From Annona cherimola (lineage: Eukaryota; Streptophyta; Magnoliopsida; Magnoliales; Annonaceae), in assembly GCA_030490835.1 (NCBI GenBank), contig CM059977.1:24595335-24659334 (forward strand): a stretch of 64,000 nt of DNA, given 5' to 3'. The translations under genes were made by a program, and so were the position numbers. The notes under the pieces were generated by a model. The model worked only from the letters and a program-made list of their open reading frames with translations, searched no databases and was not told the DNA's origin. The number at the start of each line of letters is the position of its first letter. The stretch's first letter is position 1. Shown piece by piece: positions 24,401 through 37,378 of this stretch.

Positions 24401-26697
24401 ACAGCCACTATTCATGACCAGCAGGGCACGGCCCTGCCAGCGAGAAGGCAGAAGTCTTAGAAAGAAAATGCGCGGTGGAACGAAAGAGGATAAGTTGCTT
24501 TCTTCCAGGAGGGTTTAGGAGTCATCCTTTGCTCCACTATCACATGTTGCCTTTTATAGAGAGGAGGAACGATTGATTTGATTTGCCTTGGTGTATGATG
24601 ATGGTAGATAAATACGTCCAGGTTGATCACGACTCAATATCAATTGATGTGTTTTGTACCAGAGAGGTCAGCTACTTGTCTAAGGCAAAAGTGGTCGAAA
24701 TCATTAACCCTCGACCCGTGCATATATTTTTTAATAGAAAAAGAGAATGTTAATTTATGTGTCTCATTTTCAATTTCATCATAATAACTTATACTTTAAT
24801 TTAATTTATTAATAAAATATTTTAATATTAAATGTTTAAATTTGACGTCTATGTGGCTTTAATTTATAATATATATAATATATAAAATATTTTAAATATG
24901 ACTTACATTTTCAACCTATATTAGTTAAACTAAACTCAATAGTCCTTAGCTTGACCATTTTACCCAATTCAATATAATATATAAAGTTGAGATTTTTCAA
25001 ATAGCTCTATGTTTACCTATACTTTCTCATCTTAATAAAAGATAACAGTGCTAGTTTATCCCCTTGTGTAAGATGAGTTTATCCTCCTTATGTTAGGTGA
25101 GTGTACATTTTTGACATGAAGTTTTTAATTTCTAAGGTTGCTTAGCTCCTCTGACGGTTTTGAGAAAGATACAATTTAACTGTTGAGATGACCTGAAGAC
25201 GCTAAATGCATTTAAGTGTACTTAGTTTTGGAGCACCTAGGTAAATTTAACTTATTTTTTGTTGAAAATTTTTAAATAACTATTAATATAAATGTATTTA
25301 AAGTGTATATAAAATTTTACTATTTTTGGAGCTTTTTAGATTTAAACTTTTTTAAAATCAATAAAAAAATTAAAGCATTCATATGCAACGAAACTAAATA
25401 CACCTGGGTGCTCTGTACCAGTGACAGGAGACAACACATGAAAGAAAATATCGTGTTTTCTATCTTACGCATGTCTAAGAGGTGGGCCAATATGTCTTTT
25501 TCGGCTGAGACACGTGGCTCGTTGCCTCGAATCAGCCTCGGGGGTTCATTTGGTTGGCTTGCTTGGCTTCTCTCCAGGGTCTCGGCTTCGGTTATTACCA
25601 TATTAATTTCCTTCTACATCATCTAATTTCATTGCCTACCAAAATTTTTATTACTTTAATGACTATATTCTTAGCTACGTATATACTTTAAAACATAATT
25701 ACCACTTTAAATTTAATAAATTAATCTATTAAACCAAATGAGTTCATTCGAAGGAATAAAATAACGATCATCCATTAATCCCTTGAATTGTTCCCATGTA
25801 CACGTAATAATGTAAACAGCAGACATTACAACATAGAAAATAAATTAGATCTATATAATGTAAAAGATCAAGTTGATCATGATTCTACACGGTGCATCAT
25901 ATGGAATGTATGCCAACATATGATGGCTCTTTTTTATCCGTTTTATTTTTTATATTTTCATAAACATGTTTTCTAAATGTATTTTACCAGCATATGAAAT
26001 TTTATTAATTTACAATACTTGTATATATTTATTTTTATTTTTAAAAATCATTAGTTTTAAGAGCATTTAAGTCATTTTACACTTCTTCAGAACCTTATAT
26101 TCAGAAATAAAAAATATATACAAAAGTTGTAAAAATAATAAAACTTGGTACATAAGTTAACTGCACTCAGGAAAATATGTTTATGAAAAAATAATAAAGA
26201 TAAATCGTATCGTATGTTGGGCATGCATACGAATATGTTCATAAAAAAGATACAATTGTTATAAATAGATAAAGCTAAACAGATGTTGCGCAGAAATAAT
26301 GTGGACAGAAAGTGTTGTTTATGCACTTGTTTTTGGTGGAATTATTTGTTCGCGTAGTCCTACAGTAAACCTATTTTCATTAACTGGTAAAATCGTGGAC
26401 TAGGAATGGCTAATGGTGGCCTTCCTGAGAAGTTAAAGCCGATGGATATCTGGTCTATTTGTACATCTTCTGATCGATTTGGATAACATAACACTTTCTA
26501 GTTTCACTAGATTAACCTAATTACTATACCAATACCCAAAACTAACGGCCAACTTCGAGTATTTTCTCAAAGATATAACTTATTCCAAGTTATTAAATAG
26601 AATTAGAACGGACTTATAAGTCTTAGCTTTGATGCGGAATTTATGACCACATTAACAATTTTCATGTGTTACTCATTATCTTTTAATTTCGAATTAA

Positions 26698-26967
26698 GGG
26701 TGTGTTTAGTTGGAGTAAAACTTTTGATGAAAAGTTTTTGGGATAGAAGTCGTCAAATTGATAGAAAATGATGTGATATAATATGGGTAATGATGATGAG
26801 TAAAGAGAATAAAGTTAAAATAGATAGGTTAGTTGTATGGGTAGTTGTGTAGAAACGATTGAAAAATATGATAGTTAATACAGAAAAATATGAAAAATGT
26901 GGAGAGTGAAAATTTTTTAATTGAAAAGTTTTAATTGATACTTTTTTTGCCCCGAACAAACACACAA
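26698..26967 (-). mobile_element. MITE of the GGGTGTGTTTG family, TSD TAA
   Basis: Starts GGGTGTGTTTAG and ends AACAAACACACAA, flanked by TAA on both sides. The interior matches the minus-orientation family consensus (AAAACTTTTGATGAAAAG, GATGTGATATAATATGGG). The right terminus has mutated from CCC to AA. Confidence 0.8.
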
Positions 26968-27286
26968 TAAGATTATGTTTTTGTACTCTTCATTACAAAA
27001 TTATCCAATATATCTTTTTGGTCATTACTTCTAAATTGGCTATTTTTTACCACTTTACAGAAATACTCAAATGCGATATTCTGTGATTTCAAAAAAAAAA
27101 AGCGATAGTCTGAGGGAAATGATGGAATCTCCCATCGTTTAGGACATGTAATGGAGATATTCGAGTGGATTTACTAACTTGCAAGAAAAAGTAGGTAGAA
27201 TGGTCCAAAACAAATGGGGCCCACATATATATTTTGTTATTGAAATGCCCCTGAATACCAACAATATTTAGTGGATAGTTTTGTGA

Positions 27287-27832
27287 GGGTGAGTTTGGCT
27301 AATGTTGAAACTTTTCGGCCAAAATCTTTTTAACTAAAATTTTTTATTTTTTATAATTATTTTATTTTTAATTATTTTTCACATATTTTTATACAACTAT
27401 CTTACTTTTTAATTATTTTTATATAACTATTCAACTAACTAACATATCTATTTTAATTTTATTCTCTTTACTTCTCATCATTACCCTTATCATATTAAGT
27501 TATTTTTTCATATTTGTGTTTGTTAACAACGGAAAATTGTCAAGTTAAAACTTTTCAATCTAAAACTTTTCACTCTCCACAACTACCCTATTTTTTAATT
27601 ATTTATTCACATTTTTCTATACAACTACCTTACTTTTCAATCATTTCTACACAACTACCAACACAACAAACCTATCTATTTCAACTTTATCCTATTTATT
27701 CATCATCATTACCTCTATCATATCACATCATTTGACAACTTTTCATCTCTACAATTTTTCAACAAAGTTTTATCCATTCCCAAACACACCCAAAAACTTT
27801 TTTTTAAAAGTTTTATTATTTTCCAAGCACAC
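27287..27832 (+). mobile_element. Older MITE of the same family, split by a nested copy
   Basis: The left part (27287 to about 27511) begins GGGTGAGTTTGGC and follows the family order to CATATTAAGTTATTTTTTCA. The right part resumes at about 27792 and finishes AAAAGTTTTATTATTTTCC, then AAGCACAC. A second family member lies between the two parts. Confidence 0.7.
27512..27791 (+). mobile_element. Younger MITE nested inside an older family member
   Basis: Runs TGTGTTTGTTAACAAC to CCCAAACACACCC and is very close in sequence to the copy at 33124-33404, including GTCAAGTTAAAACTTTTCAA. The first bases of its left terminus have decayed and no clear 3-bp duplication remains. Confidence 0.75.
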
Positions 27833-28917
27833 ATTTACTAGAAAGAAGTATGCTAGAAGGCATGGGGTTTGGGAGTGCAACTTTGCTAATTTATATAGAA
27901 AATTGATTCAAGGCATTTGAGTACACAGTACATGCACTCTAAATGGCTCCATTTGCCTATAAAATTATAATTTATCCTATAGATTATATTTAAAAGTATT
28001 ACTTTTAAGTAGTATATCAATTTTAATCCAATTTAAATATATATGGATATCATCAAAAATGACACAAAATCAACATAATAAAATAGTTTAACTTAAATAA
28101 CAATTCTAAAGTTGTATTTTTAACATTTAAACTATTTAAAACATAATTTTCATTTGGATGAACAATTATATATATAAAGTATTAATATATTTAAATGAGT
28201 GTTGGCCTCATTTTACGGTAGATTATATCATAACTACAACACACTTAAATCATATATCATATATATAAGGTTAGGGTTCAAGTAAATTCGAAATCAATTT
28301 TTTTATTATTATTTAAAATAAAATATATCACGTACATAAATTTAAATTAATATTTCTTCATATTTATATGCTTTATATTATTTATATATATGTTTGCATA
28401 GATGTTTGTCATGTTGAAATTATATTATTTTCAATATATTTATATTTGTGTTTATATTATTTATTTTTTACATTTATTTGTTTTCCTTTTTCACCTTTTC
28501 GGGAAAGATAAATTTTCTTTAAAAATTATTATATTTCTTTACTTTTATTAAATTATTGGTACATATATTATTATTTTCATTTATATGACTTATTAATTTA
28601 TATTCACATGAAATTTGAAACTTATAAGTTTTAACATTAATGGGAGTTACTTATAGAAGCATTCAGTATGCAACAATATATGAGGATGAAAACAAATGCA
28701 CATTTTTCAATTTTTACTGCTCACCTTTCGATGCAATTTGACACTTTAACTACTTAATTATTTTACTTTTTTCATTTTTAATTATATATTTTAATTTTTT
28801 TCATATCTTTTCATATAACTACGAACTATATTTTTACTTTATCCCAATCATATTACATTATTTTTTATTTTTAAAAATATATCCTATTTTATTACCATCA
28901 ATTACCAATCCCTATTT

Positions 28918-29037
28918 TAAATAAGATTAGTATTTAGATTTTAGAAATAGAATTAAATATAAGGTTTAAATCTTATAAATAACATTAAAATTAATAGTTA
29001 AGATTAAACCGAATTTCATGAACCCGTGGTGCACCCT
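28918..29037. repeat. Terminal fragment of the hAT-like family
   Basis: AATAAGATTAGTATTTAG, then AAGATTAAACCGAATTTCAT and GGTGCACCCTA repeat the terminal block of the elements at 51.7 and 30.0 kb. Confidence 0.4.
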
Positions 29038-29964
29038 AATGGGATAGACACATATGTCATCCTCATTGCTTTTCCTATCCACGTGGTTGTTGGCGACATA
29101 GCTTATGTGTATCATGTATGCATGCGCTTTCAAATGGCCCACATCTGAAATCCGAATGCTTTAAAGAAACAGACTAGGCTTGGGCTTGATTGGGTGACTT
29201 TGTTGGAGGTGAGGAACGAGAGTTTGGTACTCTAATAAAATTTGAAAAATGCAGCTTAACTAGGAATTAATTTTTATGTAATCAATTTTTATGTAATCCT
29301 AAGTCAAAGAAAAGTCTATCAAATAGAGGCCTTCTAACTAATTTAAAAATGAAATTCTAACAACTTTGGCATAACTCTAAGCATTGCCATTAATGTACTT
29401 ATTTCGAAGTACAATTGTACAAGGGTGTACATCTTATGGCCGGACTGCATTGAGCTGATGGTGACGAATTAATTACAGAGGTAAGTTTTTAAAAATATAG
29501 AAATTCTCTTAATTTTCTTTAAAAAATAAGTATAATCGATTTAAAGCTTACAATAAAATTGCCCCCATCTTAAATAATAATTTTACCCTTTTCTATAAAA
29601 TTTTATCCCCATCGCCGAATTTCCTAAGTCTGCCACTGAATGCTAGCTTTTTGGTTGGTCAAAGTTGACAATGTCATTTGGGAGGTAAAACAATTGCTCG
29701 ATTCGCCGTATAAGTTTATAGGAGTTTTTGTATCCGTGATTTGGATGAAACTGCAAGTGTATAATAACTTTTGAAGAAATTATATTCATCATCTACTCAA
29801 TTTGTCTGAAATTTCAATCTTATCACTATCAGTAGAGGCACGTTAATAAGCGACATAATTTTTATTGAAACGACAAAAATATCCTAGCAGAATAGTTTTC
29901 TTGCATTTTAAAAGTGTTATGCTTCACGAGAATTACCGCAACCGCACGCATGTGGGCAAAAGGT

Positions 29965-31010
29965 CCAATGTAGGGTGTAATTCAGGCTCATGAAATTCGA
30001 GTTCAACTCAACTTTAACTCTAACCTTATTTCTAAAACCTCAACCATAATCCTAATCCTAACCCTATTTATAAACCTAAACTCTAATTTTATTTTTAAAA
30101 TTCGGGTTTGGGTTGAGTTTCGGGCTAGAATTTCGGTTGAAATTATTCTATATATTAGTTATCTATCTTATACTTATTCAACTTTAAATCTATCATTGAA
30201 AAAATCAAAAATGATATTTTTTTTTATTTTCAATCAAAAATTCAAAAGTGTTTAAGAATTTAAAGAAGAAAAATCTCATTTAAACATTCTCTTTATATTA
30301 AATAGACTAATAATCATTTCTCAAAAAAAAGTAGACTAATAGCCTATTTTAGAAAATAAAAAGTTACGTTATTTTCCTATTATGCAATTTAATATTAATA
30401 TCATAAACATATACATAAACATTAACATCTACCTATAAGAAAAACCTTATAATGTTAATCATAATAAAAAAAATTCAACAATTATAGTATTAAGTCAAAC
30501 AAATTACAACAAATTTATTGTAAGTAGAATAAACATCTAACTACTAATATCATATTCAAATGACCAAATGATAACATCCTACATAAGTAGTTAAATTAAA
30601 ATACTAAATAAAATATTTTAAGTTCTAAAAATAGTTTTTATTTTTTTGTTTTTGAAACTACCACTAAACCAAACTCTTTTTTCCCAAAAGAAAATATAAA
30701 AATATTATATTATATAATTAAACTTAAGGAGGAATAATGTATATATATTTTATAAAATAAATATAATATATATGAGGGGAATGAAACTAGATTTATATGG
30801 AGTATAAAATAAATATAAAATATACGTGTGATATATAATTCGGGTTCGGGTTTAGCTCAACCCAGGTTTAAGTTCTTTTCAATTCGAGTTTGGGTTGAAC
30901 TTGGAAAATCGGACTCCGGTTCCACAGTGGGCAATTTTAACACTGTTTCAATTCGGGATTTTGCAGACCGTGTTCGGGTTAACCCCGACCCAAGTTGTAC
31001 CCCTAGTCCC
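29965..31010. mobile_element. hAT-like non-autonomous element
   Basis: The left terminus TAGGGTGTAATTCAGGCTCA and the inverted right terminus (minus strand TAGGGGTACAACTTGGGTCG) are similar and recall hAT-type TAGGGGTG ends. Subterminal regions carry degenerate TTCGGGTT and AACCCTA-like words. No transposase frame; the 88-residue frame at 30828 is read from the subterminal repeat. Confidence 0.45.
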
Positions 31011-31693
31011 CTCCTCCAATTTCCTCTAGTGAGGGAGTGTTATTTGGTTTCTCCATGTCGTGTCGTGAGAATTATACATGTACTGATTTTATAATATTAG
31101 ATGGTTTGACGTGTATATCATACATTAATAAAAAAAGGTATTCTAATTATAATATTAAGAAATTAATTTTTAAATTATTTATCAGAGGAAATTTCAGAAT
31201 CAGATGTATAAAATTAATTTATTTAGTGTGAGAAATTAATTTTTAAATTATTTCTATATTCAAAAGTATTTTTTGTAATTTTTATTTAATGAAAAATATA
31301 TCCATGTGATTATTTATATTTTATTATTTAAACATTTATTGCATATTTACTATTTAAAAATATTTTTGTAATGATTTTTACAATTTTTACAATTCATATT
31401 TTATTTTTATGGAGATAAGTTTTGTCTTTTCAATAAAATATTTAACACCCATTAACATGCCCTTATGAAACTAATATACTTACAATTTTAGACAAACACC
31501 ACACTAGTACTGATATAATTTCTTCAAAAGTAATGAGAGCTTGTAATTCTGCCCAAAATTTGTAACTACAGGCATAAAAATTATTGAAATATATGAAACT
31601 AAGCACCTTTGCAGATAGCATAATTTACGGGAGATCGATCTAAAAGTAATCCATGCCTTTAAAATTTTATTTCTCTAATGGATTTATTTCCAA

Positions 31694-32056
31694 GAGTGTT
31701 TAATATTTGAATTTTTAATACTTTTAAATGAAAAATTTTGGTGTGAAATCTTTTAAAATAAGAGAAATAATGTGATATAATAAGAGTAATGATAATGAAT
31801 AAAGATAAAATAAACAACTTAATTATCACAAATAACCATGATCAAAAGCAGATTCAAACACGAAGGAATACCATATTTCTACGGGAATTTGGAATTTAGA
31901 ACAACTTCTCTAATAATGTCATGTAGTTATGGATAAATAATTAAAGGATAAAGTAGTTATATAGAAAGATGCCAAGAAATAATTTAAAACATAAGATAAC
32001 AGTAGAAAATGAAAAAATTTACATTAACAAATTGATGAAAATTCCAAAGACACCCT
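31694..32056 (-). mobile_element. MITE relic of the same family with extra internal sequence
   Basis: Left GAGTGTTTAATATTTG and right AAAGACACCC, with family blocks GATATAATAAGAGTAATG, then TAGAAAGATGCCAAGAAATA. About 80 bp around 31820-31920 do not match the family and look inserted. Confidence 0.5.
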
Positions 32057-33123
32057 AGATATGAACTCTTCATTATGTTTTTAAAATTTTTTTAATTAAG
32101 AATATAATTATTTTATTGATAAGAGTTTTCCTAACCACAGAACTAAATTATATAAAAGTAAACATTTTAACCTACCAACACTTTAAGTGATAAATGAATA
32201 CTTAATCCAAAATATTTTGTATTATTATTTCACCTGGGATCTTAATTAAAATGTTATTTTTTCCATCTCATATTTCAAATCAAGTACAGAAATCCTTACA
32301 AATTTTTCTATAAATAATTGCTTTTTTATTGTTTCATCTTAGAACCATTAAATATTCACCTCAAAATGCCAAAGAATTGAGGTTGGAAGATTCTCAAGAC
32401 AATTGTGAAAAGCGATGGGTGGATGTACGTGGTTGAAATGCTCGGGCAATGATCACATGCTAAAAACAATACAACCTAGCTAGGCAAAAATAAAAAACTC
32501 TCAAAATGTCGTATCCCACCAAAAGAACATGCTTCCTTGAAATCGAGCCGATTGAGTGACCAGGTGGGCCACAATGCAATTAATGCTGATGTATTCCATC
32601 ATCTTTCAGTGATTCCAAAAAAGTGTTACGGGGCAGCACATGTGGTCGACATGCAAATCCATATTAATTTGTAGTTGTGCTTTTCTAATGAATTTGTGGA
32701 CATGTGATCAAGAAGGTAAGGTCAGAATGAGGGGAGCTTATTAACACGAGGAGGGTGATCGTATTAATTAATAGTCCTCCGGCTGGCTCGTAATCGGTGG
32801 ACAATTAATTGACAGGAGTCACGAACCTTGTCCAAAAACGGGCCACACGAATGAGACGGATGTTTATCAACATATGAAGTGCCATTTGTGGAACTGACGG
32901 ATACCAACAATGTCTTATATATGGCTGGAAGCTATCTAATGGATTTCTTATATATATGGCCCATTTTACATAACGGTGAAGTCGTATGCATTGGATTGAT
33001 TTTCACATGCATATATATATATATATACATACATACATATATTTGGGGAAAAACTAAAAACAATCAGTTAAACAAACAAGTTGTTCAATTGGTTGTTTGT
33101 ATACTTTATTTTTATTATTTTTA

Positions 33124-33404
33124 GGGTGTGTTTGTTAACAACAAAAAGTTGTCAAGTTAAAACTTTTTAATCTAAAACTTTTCACTCTCCACAACTACTC
33201 TATTTTTTAATCATTTCTTCACATTTTTTTATACAACTACCCTACTTTTTAATCATTTATGCACAACTACCAACACAATAAACCTATCTATTTCAACTTT
33301 ATCCTATTTATTCTTCATCGTCACCCCTATCATATCACATCATTTAACAACTTTTCATTCCTAAAACTTTTCATCAAAAGTTTTATCTATTCCCAAACAC
33401 ACCC
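33124..33404 (+). mobile_element. Tourist/Harbinger-like MITE (GGGTGTGTTTG family), TSD TTA
   Basis: This 281-bp AT-rich element begins GGGTGTGTTTGTT, ends CAAACACACCC, and is flanked by TTA on both sides. The 3-bp duplication and GG-GTTTG termini fit PIF/Harbinger-derived MITEs. The interior has the family words AAAACTTTTCACTCTCCAC and CCTATCTATTTCAACTTTAT. No coding capacity. Confidence 0.85.
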
Positions 33405-33489
33405 TTAATATCTAAATTAATTAAAATATTCATTTACAGGCATTTAATTGTGAGACAAAAATTTATGCATTTAGAAAGTTTTATATTAC

Positions 33490-33780
33490 GGGTGTGTTTG
33501 GTTGGGGGTAAAACTTTTGATGAAAAGTTTTTGAGATAGAAGTTGTCACCTTGATAGAAAATGATGTGATATAATAGGAGTAATTATGAGAAGTAAAGAG
33601 AATAAAGTTAAAATAGATAGGTTAGTTATATAGATAGTTGTGTAGAAATGATTGAAAAGTAGGGTAGTTTGTATAGGAAAATGTGAAAAAATAATTAAAA
33701 AATAGAGTAGTTATGGAGAGTGAAAAGTTTTAGATTGAAAAATTTTGGTTGACATGTTTATATCCCAAACAAACACACCC
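33490..33780 (-). mobile_element. Second MITE of the same family, opposite orientation, TSD TAC
   Basis: This 291-bp copy runs GGGTGTGTTTGG to CAAACACACCC with flanking TAC on each side. Its interior is the reverse complement of the copy 85 bp away (TAAAACTTTTGATGAAAAG, then AGTGAAAAGTTTTAGATTG). Confidence 0.85.
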
Positions 33781-34299
33781 TACATATTTACTTCCAAATT
33801 TCAAAACTTTTATCAGTTTCAAATTCACTCTCAAACAATGTTAAATATTTATTATATTTTCAGTCTAAGCGATTTTTATTTATATAATTATAACAAACTT
33901 TAAAATATAAAAGTGGACGTTGGGCAACTGCATTCCGTCCAATCGTTTCTTTTAGATCATTCCCGTATAAAATTTCAAGGAAGATATTAGTTTTAGGTTT
34001 TAAAGGACGATTCAAGTAATGTGCTTAAAATTGCATTTCACTACAAAACTTTTGATTGCTGGAGATGAAAATTTGTTATAAAAGGTCAAAATTTGGTTGC
34101 TAAAAGAATTTGATTATTAGTTATAGTTGCTTGAATACGTCATGTAAGAAATTTGATTATTAATAATTTCTAGATTTTATGGATAGAAACCAATTTTTGA
34201 TTTCGTTATATAAGCATTATCAAAGACAAAGGAAAATTTTCCTTACCGCTAAAAACATTATCATAAATAAAAATAATTTTTTCTTGGGATATTTTAAAA

Positions 34300-34662
34300 T
34301 GCACCTGTGTGCACTTATCTTCGGTGCATGCGGGTGTATTTAACCCTTTTTTTATATTTGTTGGAATTTTTTATGCAATTGTTAATCTAAGTGTATTTAA
34401 CATGTGTATCAATTTTTACCATTTTTGAAGATTTGTAGATTTTTTAAAAAAATTTAAAATCAGTGACGGTTTCGTAATTCATAAATAAATTACGAAACTG
34501 CAATTAATTTTAAAAAATCTAAAAAATATCTACAAATATTGAAAACGATAAAAATTGATACATATGTTAATACACCTAGATTTGCAGCTGTATAATAAAA
34601 TTTTAAAAAAATAAAAATAAATTTTACACTCGAATACATCGAAGCCAAGTGCACCTAGGTAC
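34300..34662. mobile_element. Long-palindrome element, copy with clear ends
   Basis: Starts GCACCTGTGTGCACTTATC and ends GAAGCCAAGTGCACCTAGG. The two halves pair over most of the length (TCTAAGTGTATTTAAC with TTAATACACCTAGA; AGATTTTTTAAA with TTTAAAAAATCT), the centre being GTTTCGTAATTCATAAATAA. A foldback MITE; no target duplication is evident. Confidence 0.65.
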
Positions 34663-34794
34663 CACTACAGCACAACTCTTTTTCTTAACAATAGCTATCA
34701 CTAAGCTAAGGAAAAAGTTCCTTATCATTAATTTCTTCGAATATGATTATATACATTATGATGTACTTTAGGCTAAAATACAATATTTATTTAT

Positions 34795-35035
34795 TTTTAC
34801 AATTAGTTATTTTTAAAAATTTTCTATGTAAATATGTTTACTCAAGTGTATTTAATCTATATACAAAGTTATGCCTTTAAACTTGATGATTTAAAAAAAT
34901 TAAAAATAAATATGTAAAATATTGTAAAATGAAAAAATTTTATATATAGATTGAATACACCTAGAAAAGATGTTTACAAAGACAAATCAAAAAAATATCT
35001 AATTGGAAAAATAAATGAATGTTGTATTTTAGTCT
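34795..35035. repeat. Palindrome-family relic
   Basis: ACTCAAGTGTATTTAATCTA pairs with TATAGATTGAATACACCTAG across a centre rich in T and A runs. The terminal GCACCT blocks are missing. Confidence 0.45.
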
Positions 35036-35252
35036 AAAATACACAATAATGTATATAATCATGCTTCTAATTTCTTTACATAGATTTCTGATCCGCTTAA
35101 TGAGGATGACAAAATGAAGGAAAAAATAAAAAGTGAGATAGTAATGCGATGTAACAAAGATAATATTAAGAATAAAATTATGATTAGAAATATGGGTAAT
35201 AATTAAAAAGAAATGAACCTATTAGCCAGAGAGCTCAACCTACTTACTCGAC

Positions 35253-35340
35253 TCAAAAAATTTATTAAAATTTTTTATATTTTTTTGATAAATTTGTTAA
35301 TATATATGTATTTAACATATAACTAAGTTTTACCATTTTT

Positions 35341-35387
<47 letters not shown>

Positions 35388-35990
35388 TGCTGTTCTGGTG
35401 CAGCATCACTGCACCGGAACAACGGTGCAGTGGGGCCCAAAATGGGGCTCACATGATCATGAAATCATGATCTACTCCACCCATTGTATTTAGAATAATG
35501 TATTCTATTATCGTACCAATTTTCATCCTAATCAGATACTTTAAAGTTGTTATTTACATCAAACTATTTTATTACGTTGGATTTGTACCATTTTCAGATG
35601 GGGCCCATATACATATCTGATTGGATGAAAATTGGTATGGTAGTAGAATACATTATTCTAAATACAATGGGTGGAGTAGATCATGATTTCATGATCATGT
35701 GGGCCCTATTTTGGGGCCACTGTACCTCTGTTCCGGTGCAGCGTCACTGCACCGGAACAGCTCTCTCTCTCTCTATATATATATATTAGATTTTTAAAGA
35801 TAGGTGTATTGTAGCCATTTTCAACCATTAACCACGGTTGAAATACCTTTGTATTTAAAAATCTTAACAAATATATAAACATATCCAAATATAATAAAAC
35901 TTAGTTTATATATTAAATATACTAAGATAAATAAGTGTACGAAGAAAAAACAAAAGAAATTTTTTAAATAGATTTTTGAGGTGTACTTAG
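35253..35990. mobile_element. Older palindromic element interrupted by the foldback MITE
   Basis: The left arm (GTATTTAACATATAACTAAG, then TTTTACCATTTTTAG) and right arm (AATAAAACTTAGTTTATATA, then TTAAATATACTAAG) are complementary parts of the window's AT-rich palindrome family, separated by the TA repeat with its inserted foldback. Confidence 0.6.
35390..35760. mobile_element. Foldback MITE with about 150-bp inverted repeats inserted in a TA microsatellite
   Basis: The two arms (35390-35540 and 35610-35760) are close reverse complements, including ATGATCATGAAATCATGATC and ACCCATTGTATTTAGAATAA. Each tip is itself a hairpin, GTTCYGGTGCAG facing CTGCACCGGAAC. On the left it abuts (AT)n, on the right CT then (AT)n, so it inserted in a TA repeat, as seen for Micron-type elements. 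No coding capacity. Confidence 0.85.
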
Positions 35991-37378
35991 CCCGAGGTAA
36001 TATGATCGTTTTTTATAATTAAAAGAGTAGGATTATTTGATAGTTAAAATATTACATCAAAAGGATGAACAACCGGGATAGTTAAAATATTACATCAGAA
36101 AGATGAACAAACGAGTGAAATTTTCCAATACTTTTTCCCTAATACCATATAGTCCCTTGACATAATATTTGTTGGCATCTACATTTTTGTTGTTAGTAAA
36201 GATTTTTTGATTGTCCATAATGATTGAGAAAAGCCATGTTCCTTGCAGTGAATTTATCAAATATCATTATATTTTGATGTTAGTTATGGTAGGCATAAAA
36301 TATATTTTTTCTTATATGATAAAAAGCTATATATATGGAAAAGATGAATTTTACTTCATAAGGGAGTGGTACTGGAAGCGTTTTGATCTCGCCGGCCCCG
36401 TTGTACCCATAATTCATGCTAATCCGTTCGAAAATTTGGATGAGTGTAATAGAAATAGTAGTTACTAGAATGCGCTAGGGTGTATCTGGACGGTAGAAGG
36501 CATGGAAAATAATGACTTTCCCATCAGTGCTGAGGAAAAAGAGAGGACCTGTTGCAATGTGATTAGAGTAAAATAAATAAAGTGAAATAGTTAATTTTTG
36601 CAGAAAAATGAAAGAAATATTTTAAATGTTAGTGCTAATTGTTAGCGGTAAGAAAATCCCATGTTGTTAAGAAGCGTAAAGAGTTTCCGGTTCATATGTG
36701 ATAATAAATTTTTCAATGACTAGTCATTTTGAGATAAAATCAATCCATTTCAATATGACATTAAAGCCAAATTTTATCTTATTTGTTCCGTATCTCAATA
36801 GTTATTTTAGAATAGAATCAACCCGTTCTAATATAAGAATAAACTTTCTAATTGGGTTAGTCATTTTGAAATAAAACCAATACATTTCAACATGGTATCT
36901 GAGTTAAATCTAAGCCCTTTTGTGTCTATCTCCGTATCCATTTATAATATGTTTTAATGCCTCTAGCTCAAGATTTGAGGGAAAGTTAAGAATTTCTAGT
37001 TTAAATGTGTGGGAACAGGTTTGCTAATTCAGCTAATCATTTTGGGATGAAGCTAGCTTATTTTAACCATAACTCAAAAAAGTAAGATAATTAGGACCTC
37101 AAACGTCTAGAAAAAAACCTGAAAAAAGAGGAAAATGTTTTCATTTTTTTTCCCTGTCACCAAATGAAGTAAAATAAGTTTTTTAAATGATCAAAGATTA
37201 ATATACCGACAAAAATAAAGTCATTGAGTTATTGGAAATGCATTCTTAAAAGACTTGTAAAGTCACAGGCCCAACGTAAATCAATGTATCAGAGTCTACA
37301 GCCACTTATCAAGATTTCGGGGGATGAAGTGTTTTTGTCCGTGATAAATGAAAAAATGCACAAAAATTTTCACGTGGC

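Noticed and set aside
30000..30080. AACCCTA-like words suggesting interstitial telomere repeat
   Set aside because: The words are degenerate and part of the subterminal region of the hAT-like element; there is no run of the plant CCCTAAA unit.
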